DNA from: Ustulina deusta
Taxonomy: Eukaryota > Ascomycota > Sordariomycetes > Xylariales > Xylariaceae
Assembly (NCBI GenBank): GCA_023159155.1
Contig: JAJNNX010000007.1
Location: 1,054,001-1,118,000 of the forward strand
Reading direction: 5' to 3'
Length of the DNA stretch: 64,000 nt
The notes under the pieces were generated by a model. The model was given only the letters and a program-made list of their open reading frames with translations, searched no databases and had not been told where the DNA came from. Positions within the stretch are counted from its first letter, which is position 1; every line of letters begins with the position of its first letter. Made by a program: the position numbers and the translations under genes. This document shows positions 49,901 through 62,995 of this stretch, one piece after another.

Positions 49901-52900
49901 TTTTTTTAATTAATAATAAAAAATACTTATTTTTTTTAGTAATTTTGTTTAATTTATAATAATCTATACAAAAATAGAGTTTACTATAGGGTTTCTTTAT
50001 AAATAAAATAAAAAATATAAATAAGGCGTTACTTAGTTTAATAAATCTTTTGCATAAATTATTAACGAAGTATTTTTTTATAGTTTTTAATTTGTTTAAT
50101 AATATTTTATATAAAAAACTATAACTTAAGTTTTTTAAAGATTTTATGTTTATAAATTTTATTTTATGGTCTATTTATAGGCGGTAAAGCAGTAAAGTAT
50201 TAGAATCTATTTTACTAAAAATATAAAAAAAGTTATAGTATTTTAGAGGTATAAGTTCTAGGGCTTTTTTTTTAAGTTTTTTATTTTTTTTTTTAAAAAA
50301 CAGTTCTTTTCTGGACTTATATTCTTTAATTACTTTATTTATTTAGTAAATATTAATAATTTAGATACTTTTATAAAAATTATTTTTTTAGATTGTTTTT
50401 TTAAATATTATAGCGTTTATTATAATATATTATAATTAATATTTATATTAACTAATGCTATTATATTTTAGCTAATACGTACTAGTAGTATTAAACTATT
50501 AATAAGAAAATTTATATTTTTTAGACTTTTGCTTTTCTTATTTTTTTTTTGTTTTTTTTTTTTTTTTATAAATAAGCTTAAGTAAAAAAAAAAGGTATTA
50601 TATAAGTTTTTTTTTATTTTGGCAATATTTTTTGCAGTCAAGTTACTTTTTTTTAAAATATTAATATAAAATTATTATATAGTATTATATGCTTAGTTAT
50701 ACTAGTTTGCGGTTTACTATTGTTTTTTTTGGTGTTTTATATCTTTTTTTAATTTTATATTTTTATGTTGTATATCTGTTTAGAAAAAATAAACATAATA
50801 ACTATTTTTTAGCATTATTTATTGCTAGGTTATATTTATAGTTAGGTTTAGCTAGTAAGTCTAGCAAAAATATTAATTTATTTTATTAATAGTTTAATAA
50901 AATATTATAAGTTTAGAACTATAGCTTGCTAAAAATAATATTATATTATATATTTAATATAAATACTAGAACTTATTAAAAAATATAGCTTTAAATTTTT
51001 AGGTTAATTAATAATGTTTGTTTAATTAATTATTAATTTTTATTATTATATTTTATTATAAAACATAGTAATATTTTTATTATAATAGGTTATAATTATT
51101 ATAGGACTTTTTTAATAAAATAAATATTTATAAACATATATAGTCCGGTTTTTATATTTTTAAAAAAGTTATAAGTTATTAAAAATAATTTATTACTGCT
51201 TATAGTATAAGTATATAAAAAAGGCTTTTTTTTAAAAAATTTATTTATTATGTTTTTTTTTTTATAATTTAGAGATATACTTTTTAGGTAGGAGTCTATT
51301 TTATTTAGGGTTACTTTTTTAATAGCTTAGTATAGTTTTTATTAGAACTATTTTTTAAAGCAAATATATTTAGTTTGCTATATTTTGTAAATATAGTATC
51401 TATTTAGGTTTTATAGTTAGTTGCTACGCTAGTTTTTATTAGATAGTTTTTTAATATATAGTTTTGTTGCTTGTAATTAAAGCTTTTTTTTTTTAAAATT
51501 AGCTTTTTTATTTTATTATTACTAATTTTAGGGCTTTGGACTATAAGTGCTATATTGCCTTTTATATTTGTTTTATTTCTTTAGTTAATATTATTATTTT
51601 TTTTTATATTGTTTTTAGCTGTAGTAAAAGTCTGTTTTTTGGTTTTATAGGCTACGTTTTTTTTTTAGTTGCTAATGTTTAACTAATAAGTAATTTAAGT
51701 AGTATATTTTATATAAGTATTAAAAGTAATATTATTTTTAAAATATTTAAACATGGTTTTATTATAAAAATAAATTAAAAGTTAATTTTTATTTTTTTTT
51801 TATTTTTTCTTTGTTAAAATATATCTTACCGGCGAACCAAACAAAGTTATTTTTGAACTTAGAGAACTTATCTAAGGACTTACTTTCGAAAAATAACCTT
51901 TTTTATTCTTTTTTAGACTTAGTAGTTTTATTAATATTATAATAACTATTTTAGAAATAAATTAATAGTATTATAGAAGTTTTAATTTAATTCAAATAAA
52001 TATTTTCGAAGTAGAGCTGCAAGTTTATTATAGCTTTTTTTTTAAAACAAGACTTAATATTTGTTATTTTTATAGTATTATTAGCAAACTAATCCTTATT
52101 AATAAAAAAGCGGGTTTTTATGCTTTTATATTATATTTTGAACTTGATTTTGTTTTTTGCTATATTGTTATAAAAAATAGTTATATATATTCGAGCAGTT
52201 TTATAGGACTTTTTTTTAGTTTATTCCAAGTATAGAATTAATTAGTATTAAGCAATCAAGTTTATAATGTACTAATTTATTTTTATTATTTAATTTTATA
52301 AACTATTATACTAAGTAGTTATTATTTTGAGTTTGTTTAAAAATTAATTAATAATTTGCTACTAGTTTATTTATTAAAAAATATTTATATAATAGGTTAA
52401 AAAGCTAAAGTTATTAAATTTAAATTTAGTAAGTTATATTTAAAGATCTTTAATTAAAGTTTTTTAATTAATATTTTTATTAGAACTTAAATTAGCAAAA
52501 TATTTGTTTTATTTAAAAAAGTTTATTATATTATTTTTAGTTTTTTATAGTAATTTATATAAATTTAAAACATATTAAGTATTAGTAATTATTATAATAT
52601 TTTATAACTTAAACTTTTATTATAAAACCTTTAAATAATTTAGAATAGTATTAAAAGTAGCCTAATTTATAAGTTCTTCAAATATAAAAATTATTTGTTT
52701 TATTTTTAAAGTAATTATGCTAAAAAAAAAAAAAATATTATTTCTTTTAATATAAATTGTTATATACTAATTAATTAGGTTTCTAGCTTTTTTGTTAAAT
52801 TTTTTTTATTTATAATAATATTAGTAGTTAGTAAAAGTAAAATTAGTAATAGTTTGCTTAAATTTATTGCTTATTTAAATAATAATAAATTGTTTATTTT

Positions 52901-53253
52901 TATTATTGTTATGTCCGGCTATAATAGATTAACTAAACAAAAGTTTTTATATAAACAATATATTTAATAATTATTATTATATATTAGAACGGAATTTTTT
53001 ATTAGGTTAAAGTATGCCTTTTTTAAAGTTATCTAATAAAAAACATACCTTTTTATAATCTATGCTCTTTATATAAGCACGCTTTTTTAGGATTTATGCT
53101 ATACTACTAAAACAGAAACTAAGTTTTAGCAAATAATTTAAAGTTATATTAAGTGGTTATAGTGCACGCTATATATAAATTGATTAATTATTTAGGAAAA
53201 TATTTAAAAATAGTTCTAATATGCTTTATAAAAGCAATACTTAGATTATTACA
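46938..53253 (-). pseudogene. Gypsy-3 gag-pol remnant
   Basis: The minus strand at about 49.92-50.04 kb reads NALFIFFILFIKKPYSKLYF, then CIDYYKLNKITKKNKY, matching the N-terminal core of Gypsy RT (ASPVLFVKKKDG, CVDYRKLN). FKAKIFIKINIKQAFYYI follows at about 49.82-49.9 kb, where KLDLRQAFHRI is expected. Downstream (lower coordinates) should hold RNase H and integrase, upstream gag and protease, but RIP has made these unreadable by eye. Confidence 0.75.
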
Positions 53254-53518
53254 TATTAAGCAATTATAAAAAGCAAAGCTTTATTCTAAAAGTAAACTTT
53301 GTATTAGAATCTAAATATAAAAAAAAAAAAAAGCTAATTTTATAAAAATACATTATAAGTTTTTTATAAATAGATTAGTAAAAAGTATAAGCAGCTATTA
53401 AATAGTTGCTAAGTGCCGGCCAGATATAAGTTATATAACTTAGGAATTAAAGATTGCAGTTTATATAGCTTGTGGGTTATAGCCACGCTGCCGGCCACTA
53501 GCTACCATACCGTAACTA
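53254..53518 (-). repeat. Gypsy-3 5' LTR
   Basis: Starts TATTAAGCAATT (mutated TGTTGAG) and ends CCGTAACTA. The right half keeps several CCGGC motifs lost in the other LTR. Confidence 0.82.
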
Positions 53519-53547
53519 TTAATAAATAATTAGTAAGCTTAAAATAG

Positions 53548-53787
53548 TATCATAATTAGTTAAGTAAAGTTTTTATAGCTAGTTTATTAATATTATAAAT
53601 AAAAACTTTAAACTAAAAAAAAAAAAAAAAAAAAAAAAAGAAAGTCAGAGTTTACAAAATGGGTAAATATAGACTTTGTATATATAGCTGCAAAGTTATA
53701 GGTTAGTCTATGCGTAGACTTTTTATTTTATTGCTATATAGGTCTAGAGTTCTTATAGGTCTTGCTAAAACTGTACTAACCGTTATA
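53548..53787. repeat. LTR-G right LTR
   Basis: About 240 bp; longer than the left copy mainly because its A-run (about 53616-53639) is longer. Confidence 0.85.
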
Positions 53788-53792
53788 TTAGC

Positions 53793-56700
53793 TATTATTA
53801 AAAAAAGATTATATTATATTTATTATTTATTTTATTTAGTTTAAAGCTAAACTATATAAAATAGTTTTTTTAATATCTAAAGATTATTTCTTTTATATAA
53901 TACCTGCTTATTTTTTATATATATATAGCATCGAAAGCTATTATAAATTATAGTTATATTTTTTTAATAACGGGCAACTTTTATTATTATGCTTAATTAA
54001 AAAATATTACTAATACTAAGCTTTTACTATTAAGTAGGGATTAAATAAAATATTCTTTTGCTATTATATAAAAGTATTATATATATTATAAAGCAATATT
54101 TTATTTTAGGTTCTAAGCTAGGTTTTTTGCTTAGGTTTATTAGTTTTTTTTTGGGTTGCTTAATTATGCTTACTTAAAGTTTATTATTTTAGTTTAGCTT
54201 TAAAATCTTATAAAGTATAGCATAAAAGTTTTTTAAAAATCTAAATCAGACTTGTTTATTTTTATAAACTATAATAAAAGCTTAAATATAATTATTAAAA
54301 AAACGTTTATTTTAGCTTGTTTAATAAAGTTTAAAAAAAGTTGTTTTTTAGTTATTTTTCTTTTAGTAGCAAAAATCTTTTTAAGAACTAATAGCAAATC
54401 TTATCTATTAATATCCTTTTTAGCAAAACAAGCAAAAGTATTATAATTATTTTATTTATAATACTAGTAGTTAAGCTTGTTATATTTTTACTAGTTAATA
54501 ATAAATAAAATTATTTTTTAAAGCTATTATTACTAAGGCCTATTGCTTGTTTTTAAAGTCTAGTTTGATTTTATTATTAGTTTTTTTAAGTATGTTTTTT
54601 TTTTTAAATTAGTTGTAGCTTACGTTAGAGCGTTTTTTTTTGTTATAATTAAATTAGCCTAATTTTAAAAGCTCTACTATTAAAATAAGCTTTTTTTTTT
54701 TTAATATTCTAAAATTAGTTAATATATTTTTATATATTTGGCCTATTTTTTATATAACTAAAATAAATTCTTTATTAGTTTTTAATACACTTTCTTAATA
54801 AAAATAAACTAATTTAATAATATTATTAAAAAAAGTCTTAATTATATAATTCTAAAAAATAGTTCTAAACTACTAAGCAACTTTATTAAAATTAAAAAGC
54901 TTTATAAAATATTAAGCTATATTTTTTTTATATTTAAGATTAGTTATTTTTTTAAAGTTCTAATATTATTTAAAGCAGTTTTTGAACTTTTTTTTTAATA
55001 TATATATATAACTAAGCTATTAGTCCATAAAACCTATTTTTTTTACTTATTTAATACGTTACTAATACTAAATTTATATTTTGCTTATTAGTAGCAAGCT
55101 TACCTAGTTAATTTAATAATAATCTTTAAAAAAGTTTTTTTTATACGTTTTTAAATATAATTCTATTTTTATTTATTAAGTTTAAAACTTTACTAAGCTT
55201 TCTTTATTATAAACTAATAGTTTATTTAAATATATTAGATTAATTATAATAAAAAAAACTAAATAAACAAAACGTTTAAAAACTTAAATTAACTAATTAT
55301 TAGATTATAATCTATTATTATTATTATTATTAATCTTTTAAAAACTTTATAAAAAAAAAAAGTAATAGTTCTTATAAAAGCTCTAATAAACTATTTTTAT
55401 TATTATTACTTAAATCTTTTAGATCTAAGTTAAAAGCTCTAGATAAGCAATAAAGTAGTATAGCTCTTCTATTCTTACTAAACATAAAAAGTCCAGCATA
55501 TATAAAATTAAATTATACGTAGGCTCTTTTAGCTATTCAATAGGCTTAAGCTTTCTAAAAAGTTTTACTAGTTAATATTTTTTTTATCTAAGCTTCCGAA
55601 CTAAAATACTTAAATAAGGGCCTTTATAATAATAAAAACCCTAGTTAGCTAACAAAAAAAATAAATATAAACTTAAAAGCTATATATTTTTTAATAAATT
55701 TTAAAATAAAGTTTATATTTACTTTATAATTAGCTACTAGTTAAATATTAAACTTATTTAAAGTAGCTCAAATATATACTTAAAAATCTTTAATTTGTTT
55801 TTAAATAGCTTTGTTATAAATAAAATCAAAATATTTTTAAACAAATAAATTATTAATCTAGTTTTTTTTTTTTATTACTTATAATATTATTTTTTTTAAA
55901 ACTTTTTATACTATTAATAATTTTTTAAAAATATTTTTAAAACTTATTATTATTATAAAGTTATTTTTTTAAGTTTAATAATAGCCCTTTGCTAAATAAA
56001 AATATCTTAAGCAAACTTAACAATAATTTTTTATATTTTTTAAAAAAATATAAAACTAGATTATTCTACTTATTATTAGAACTATTTAATTTATTTTATA
56101 AATATAGCAATCCTTACTTAATATATTTATATTATTATATTATAAAAGTTATATATAATTTTATATTGCTTTTTAATTTTTTTTAGTTTTAGTAATAAAA
56201 AGCTTTAATATTATTAATAAAAATATTAATTACTATATAAAAATTACCTATTTACTAATATAACTTTATAAGCTAATCTAATAGATTAGTAATAATAATA
56301 TTAGTTTTTAAAGCATAAAGTTTAACTAAAAAACAAAAACTTAATTATAAACAGAAATATTGTTATAAAAATAATACGTTTTATATATTATAGTTTAATT
56401 ACTAGTAAGCTATTAGTTTATGAATTAACCTAAGTATTCTTTTAAATAGTAATAAAAAAAATATCTTAAGCATAAATAAATAAAAAATAAAAAGTAATAC
56501 TTTTAAAAAATCTTAATAAAAAAAAACAAAAAAATTAGGTAAAAAAACTATTAAAAACTATATTTTACTAAGCATAAAAGATAGTTTTTTTGCTGCTAGT
56601 AGCGCTAAGCCGCTTTAGGTTAATTTGTTTTAAAAGTTTAGTTATAGTTTAGTACTTTTTAGGTTATTTTTGTTTAAATTTTTGTTTAAATTTTTTTTTT

Positions 56701-56923
56701 TGTTTAAATCTTCGTTTAAATCTTTTTTTTTGTCTAATTCTTTATTTAGATCTTTTTTCTTAGGTATAAAAAAAATACTACTAATAATAACCGTAGTATA
56801 GAATAGTAGTTAAAGTATAAGAAGTACTTCTAAAGCTAGTGGGCTATTACTAGCAATAAATATAAACTAAACTAGAGTAATTATAAAGTTATAAAGGTTC
56901 TTTTAAATAAATAAAGAATTATT
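53793..56923 (-). pseudogene. Gypsy-1 gag and 5' pol remnant
   Basis: Assigned by position: once LTR-G is removed this segment is continuous with the RT region at 28332 and ends at the 5' LTR at 56924. No gag motif survives well enough to be read. Open frames such as 54252-54446 (+) and 55989-56186 (+) are AT-rich chance frames. Confidence 0.55.
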
Positions 56924-57178
56924 TGTAATAAAAGCATATATTATAAGCTTAGAACTTAGTTATATTTAGTTAATAATTCTCTAAAAGTCTTAAAGTCTAT
57001 AGTTCCCTTTTTTAAATGTTTAAACTTAGGATTTTTATAGCCTATTTATACCCGTTCGCCATTAGGCTATTTGGAATACATTCTATAACTCTATTAACAT
57101 AAAGGACTATTAGGTCTCCCTGCATATATATATAGTCCGTATAACCTCTAGTCCTTCCAATAAAGGCTTATCTGTTCC
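56924..57178 (-). repeat. Gypsy-1 5' LTR, interrupted
   Basis: Same repeat as 9107-9360. Homology stops at ...CTGTTCC, where the Copia element begins with TGTTGG. GTTCC (57174-57178) is the expected TSD of that insertion. This copy is less RIP-mutated near its right end than the rest of the element. Confidence 0.75.
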
Positions 57179-59399
57179 TGTTGGATTTGGCACATAGCTG
57201 GTAGCCACAAAGGGAGCTAATTAGGCATAGATGGCAGGATCACTTGGTTATATAAGCGCTATAGCTTAATAGTGTGGCTTAGTAAGTGTGGCTAGGCTAT
57301 ACTTACTAGCGAGCTTATATATAAATATTTTACGAGACAAAAAACAGGGCTTCTAAATAAATAAAAAAATAAGGCAATCTAAATATATATATGTAGTACG
57401 CTTTATAATACTAAATGTAATAATTAAAAGTTTTATTAATTTTTATATTTTACTATAAATAATTTTTAGCTAGAAATATATAAAAATTGCTATTATATTT
57501 AAATAATATATTATTATGTTTAATTTTTTAAAAAACTTTTTATTATAAGAGAAAGACTTTACTACTAGCATTTATAACTACAACTTTTAAAAATATATAG
57601 TTTTAAAAAAAAAGCAAGCTTTATAGCTTAAGCTACTAAGCGTACTATTAATAAACAATTTTTTTTTTATTAGAGCTGCCAATTTTAATATTATAATATA
57701 TATAAAACTAATAGTTATTAGAAAAGCGCTATATTAAAACGTTAAATAGCGCTATAAAACTGTTTTTAAGCATTATATTAACTATTGAACTAAACTTACG
57801 AAGTTTGCTAAATAAATATATAAAATAGTTTATTTAAATTATTGTTTAATATAAATAAAAACTAACTAAATAATTAATAAGTAGTATAACAATTTTAGAA
57901 AGTTTAGAAATATAGCTTAATATATTTTAAAATTTAAGTATAAATTAAAATATAAAGTTTTTATTAATTTTATAGCTAGAAAACCTATTAAAAACCTAAC
58001 TAAATAAATAAACAAATAGCTTAGTAAAGTTTTTAAAGCTTATTTAAAGGGCGCTAAAATAATAAATTTGTTTAAGCTTATTATTAATTTAGAAAAAGCT
58101 TTATAAAATATTTATCTAACCTAGGTTATTTTTTTCTAAAATATTTATTATAATATTATTATAAATAATACTTTATAATACTAGACTATTATTACTAAAC
58201 TATACTAAAAGGCTATAATTCTAAATATAACTTATATTTTTGGAAAGATTATTAAACAAGATACTTTTAATACTTTTAAACTTTTTAATAACTAAAACAA
58301 CTCGGATAATTTTATAAGCAATCAAATAAAAGATTACTTTAGACAAAATTGTTAAAACTGCAAAAGCTACTAATAATATTAAACTAACAATAATTATAAA
58401 AGCTACTAAAACAATTAAAAAAAAAGCTTAAAAAGCATTTCTACTAAGTGCTCCTGTGCTAATATAAAGACTAAAGCTAAAAAAAAAAACCTAAATATAA
58501 AGGATTATATTATATACTATAGTTATTACTATATATTAAACTGCTAGCTTATATTTATAAAGCTCTAACTAAAAAGCTAGAAATTTAATTAAAGTATTAA
58601 TAAAGTAGCCAAAATATATATAGCAAATAAAAAAAACATTAAACAAGCAGTAAAAAAAGCGCAAAAGCAATAAAAAAAAATAAAATAAAATTTAAGGTTT
58701 TAAAAGATAATTTTTGGAATAATTAACTTCTAAGGCCCTTTATAGCAAAAGTAGCAAGCTTATTTATTACTAATTAAAAACTTACTAAAACATATAAACT
58801 ATATAACTTAGTTATAATAAACTTTAGATTAACTATTTATATATTTAACTAAATATATGACTTTATATATTTAAGAAATATTAATTTAAATAATATAATA
58901 TTAGTAAGAAATAATATAATCTATATATATAACTATAGCAAAATTAATATTAGAGCTTGGGGCCTAAAAAGTATAGTTATATATTAGTTATATAATATTG
59001 CTTTTTGCTTAGATATAACTATTAATTTAGTTTTTTTGCAAGTTTTGAACTAAACAAGTATATATTAAAATAATAAACTTAAGTCCGATCTTTTAAAATA
59101 TTAATAAAAAAAGCTTTTATATTTTTTAACCTAAATATATAACTAATATGTTATAAAATATTTTTTAGAACGCTTAACTAAACAAGCGTTCTATATATAA
59201 AAAAACTTGCTAAACTTTTATATAAAGCGCTCTAGATCTTAAGCTAACTTTTATAAATAGTACTAATGTTTAGGATATATAAGCCCTAAACTTTTAAAAT
59301 AGTTGTTTAACTATATAAAAAGAGCAGCAATTATTTTATATTTTAATAACAAAATCTAAACTATAGACTGTATAGCATATAGTAAATTTAAGGCTTGCT

Positions 59400-62300
59400 A
59401 TAGAATAATATAAAATGTTTGCTTAAAAGTTATAAAAACTAGTGCCTGATTAGCTATCGATTTTTATAAATTTAATACTTTTAATAAGAATAGGTACCTA
59501 TAGTATATTATATTCATAATTAATTAATATTTAAGTTATACTTAGAACTATTATATTAATAATAAGTATACTAGCACTATTTGAAAAGTTTTTAAATACT
59601 ATATTTAATATATTTAAATATATTATAACGCTAAAATAAAAATTATAAAATATAATAATAAGATTATTAATAATAATAAGATTATTAATAATAATAAGAT
59701 TATTAATAATAATTAAAAAATTATATACTTAGCAATAGTTATAAAATAAACTTATAAAATAAACTTTCAAATTTTATTACTATATATTTAAAATTTTAAT
59801 AAAGCAGCTAAAAAAATAAAAAATATTACTAAATATTAGGCAAGCTTAATATATAACAGTTATAAGTTTTTTGTTTTTTTTTAGTTTAAAATAGTTTAAA
59901 TAGTAATATATTTATATAACTAGACACCTAAGCAAGTCAATCGCTAGTAAGCTCTATATAAAAAATTCTATTTATATTTTAGTAATTTATAAAAGTTTGT
60001 TAGCTATAATTAAATATTTTATATAACTTATTTAAAAGTATTTAAGTATATAATATTTGTTATAACTATTAAAACCAAACTTAAAAAACAAAAATGTAAA
60101 AAGTTTAACCCTAACGCTTAAATAAGCTATTTAATAAGCTACTAGTTTATTAATACTTATTATATCTAGCTTTTTTAAAAAAATAAAATTATAGTAATAA
60201 AAAATATAGTTTTTAATAAAAATAAATTTAAAAACAATCTCCTTAAAATAACTTTAAAAATATATAAAGCGTTAATAAATAATATTAATTATTAAAATAT
60301 TTCTAACTTTAAAAAAAACATAGCTAATAAACAAAAAAATAACAAGCTTGCTAGCTAACTTTTAGAAAGCAATACTAAAAATACTAATAAACCTAAGTCC
60401 AAAAAGAATTCTAACAAAAACAAGCTTATAAAAAGAGAAGCAAAAGCTCTTTATTAAAGCTTCTATCTTTATACTAATTTATAGTTTGTTTTTAGATTAT
60501 TAATACTACTATAGAGTCTAAAGGCTACTTTGCTATATTTAGTAATACTATAAGCTAAATCGCTAAATTTAAGCCTAAACAAAAAACTGCTTAATAATTA
60601 ATATTAAGCTTTTGCTAAATTAACCTCTAATATTCTAACTATAGCCTATTAAACAGCTAGCTTTAATATAGCTAGATTATAAAAAATAATAACTATTAAT
60701 AGCAAATTAGTAATTAAAAACAAAAAAGCTAAGCTATTAAAAAGTTTTTTAAAAATCTATTATAACTAATTATAACTACTAAATTCTATTAAAGGCTTTA
60801 TTAGTAAAAAAAAAAGGCCTTTAAAAGAGCTTATTAATTATTATATAACTAATTATAACTATTAAATCTTATTAAAAGCTTTATTAGTAAAAAAAGAAAG
60901 GCCTTTAGAAAAGTTTATTAATTACTATATAACTAATTATAGCTACTAAATTTTGTTAAAAGTTCTACTAGTAAAAAGGGAAAAGCCTTTAAAAGAGCTT
61001 ATTATTTATTATATACCTAATTATAGCTGCTAAATCTTATTAAAAGTTTTATTAATAAAAAGAAAGAAGCCTTTAAAAGAACTTATTAGTTATTATATAA
61101 CTAATTATAACTAATAAATTTTATTAAAAGTTCTGCTAATAAAAAAAGAAAAACTTTTAAGCTAGATACTAGTTGTTTAAAAGCTTAATTATAAACTTTT
61201 TTAGATTAAAAAAAATATATATTAATAAAATCTATTATAATTATTAAAATAATATAAAGATTTTATAAATTATTTGCTAAAAAATTATTTTAAGTAAGCA
61301 AAACTTATTTATTTATAAAGCTATAAAAAAATAAATATTTAAAAAAAGTACTTAAAAGCTTTTTATAAAAGAAAATTATTTTAGATTATATATTGGTTTA
61401 TGTTTATAAGTTTAATAAATATAAATATTATAAAAAATATAAAACTTATTTAGTAATATAAAAAGATTAGTAGCTAAACAATAACTAAAAAAATACTTAT
61501 ATTAGTATATTAGCAAAAAGATTTTTTAAAATATTAATAATTATTATTACTAAGTTTGACCTAGAATTTAAGCAATATAACGCTATAAATATTTTTATAA
61601 ATATTAAATTAAATAAAAAGATTTATATATATATATTTCTAGGCTACTAAAAGCTAAATATAGTAGTTAAATTATTATAAGCTTTATATAAGCTTTAAAA
61701 GTTTTTTTGGCTATAGCAAAAAAAGCTTACTAAGTTATTATAAAAAATAGGCTTTAAACTAATATTTTATAAACTCTATTGCTACTTTTTAAAAAGTATA
61801 TTTTTATTTATATATATTAATAATATAGTTATAGCATATAAACAAAAGAACTAAAAAGCCATAAATAAAGCAATTATTATATTTAAGATATACTATAACC
61901 TTATTAGAAATAAAGATTTATCATAGTTCTTAGGTATTAAAGTAATTAGAAATAAAAAAAAAAGCTTTTTTTAGTTTTTATAAGCTTTTTATATTAAAAA
62001 GATTATTAAGGTATAAAATATTATAGCTATAGCTTATATAACTACTTTAATAAAAACTTAAAAGCTTTTTTTATATAAAAAGATCTTTATATTTGCTAGT
62101 ATTAAGCGCTACTAGTAAAAAATAGGGTTAATTTTATATACTATAGTAATAATACGCTTAAATATAACGTTTAGAATCTTTAGGCTTATATAATTTAATT
62201 ATAATTTTTTTTCTAAGCATTACTAAGCTACTAATAAGCTTTTATTATATTTATTTTTTATATAGTACTACATATTATAATTTAAAAATAAAAATAATTT

Positions 62301-62775
62301 TATAGTAGCTAGTGATATATTTTTTATAAATAATACTTTTAACTAAAAAAGCTCCTAAACTTATATTATAAAATTTTTTGGGGGAATAATCTGCTAGCAA
62401 GCTAATAAACAAAATATAATTACTATATTTACTACTAAAATAGAGCTTTTAGTTCTAGCCTAGGCAGCTAAAAAAGCAATATTTATTAACCAGCTTGTTA
62501 ATAAGCTTAGGGTAGTACAACAGAATTAGCAAATATAAATATAGTATAATAATTAGCAAACTATAAAGCTTATTACAAAAAAAGTAACTTTATTATATAT
62601 TAAACTATAGTATATTAATATTTATAACTATTAGCTATACTAAAAAGTTAAAAATAGAACTATTATAATAAAATATATATTTATTAATAATATAATTACT
62701 AACAGACTTACAAAAGCTTTATTTATACTAAAATAGATAATCTTTTTAAAATAGCTTAAATTATGCAAGCTTTTT
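59400..62775 (+). pseudogene. Copia pol remnant (integrase, RT, RNase H)
   Basis: Plus-strand blocks read through stops. Integrase at about 59.43-59.6 kb (LAIDFYKFNTFNKNRYL). RT at about 61.55-61.87 kb (TKFDLEFKQYNAINIFINIK, ALYKL, then IYINNIVIAYK, where YVDDIVI is expected). SFLGIKVIRNK-like residues near 61.92 kb. RNase H at about 62.3-62.65 kb (VASDIFFINNTFN, IIKFFGGIIC, ITIFTTKIELLVLA, LTKKVTLLYIKL). The order integrase before RT is diagnostic of Ty1/Copia as opposed to Gypsy. Stops fall mainly on expected Trp codons. Confidence 0.88.
59653..59712. repeat. 18-bp tandem repeat, three units
   Basis: AATAATAATAAGATTATT repeated three times inside the Copia integrase, adding six residues per unit in frame. 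Confidence 0.8.
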
Positions 62776-62995
62776 AAATATAGCTAAAAAGCTTAGTAAA
62801 GCATATTAGTTTTTTAAAAAAAAATCAAAAATATACTATTTAAAAAAAATTTTATAAAATAAAATATTTAATATATATAAATATAAATTATAAGTTTAAA
62901 ACATATAAATAAAAAGATTAAATAATATTATAATATGTTTAAAAAAGCTTTAGAATTAATAATATAAAAACTTAATAACCCTAAAAAGTACTAAT

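Larger units (their letters stand above)
46661..53518 (-). mobile_element. Gypsy-3, complete 6.86-kb LTR retrotransposon in LTR-G
   Basis: LTRs at 46661-46927 (267 bp) and 53254-53518 (265 bp) share GGCAGCTATTAAATA-like blocks and GTAAAG/AAAGATTGCAGTTTATATAG. On the minus strand a GCAAAAGGAG polypurine tract precedes the 3' LTR (46928-46937), which fixes the orientation. RT is readable (separate entry). Bases next to the ends (TTATA left, TTAAT right) do not form a clean TSD, so an end may be off by a few bases, or the site mutated or rearranged. Confidence 0.85.
28333..53787 (-). mobile_element. LTR-G, LTR retrotransposon (net about 5.95 kb), possibly Copia, with three nested insertions
   Basis: LTRs at 28333-28561 and 53548-53787 are direct repeats. 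The left starts TGTCACGATTAG; the right is its mutated form TATCATAATTAG, and both end GTTATA, which would restore an inverted TGTCACG..CGTGACA. TSD TTAGC is present at 28328-28332 and 53788-53792. Interior pieces are 28562-28659, 28962-33504, 45840-46660 and 53519-53547. On the minus strand near 32.35-32.45 kb the frame FIFISLIFINDYS-TFWL resembles the start of a Copia integrase core (DDYSRYTWVY); this is the only protein clue. The rest is above 85% AT by eye. Confidence 0.78.
57179..62995 (+). mobile_element. Copia element inserted in the Gypsy-1 5' LTR; right end not found
   Basis: Starts TGTTGGATTTGGCACATAGC, a Copia-type LTR start, exactly where homology to the Gypsy-1 LTR ends. The first roughly 170 bp keep normal GC, then the sequence becomes RIP-degraded. 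Protein remnants are on the plus strand in Copia order: integrase, then RT, then RNase H. No second copy of the LTR is visible before 64000, so the element is truncated, interrupted near 63.0 kb, or has a 3' LTR too mutated to see. Confidence 0.8.

Noticed and set aside
53548..53787. this repeat as a Gypsy-3 LTR
   Set aside because: Gypsy-3 has its own pair at 46661 and 53254; this repeat pairs with 28333-28561 and shares the TSD TTAGC with it.
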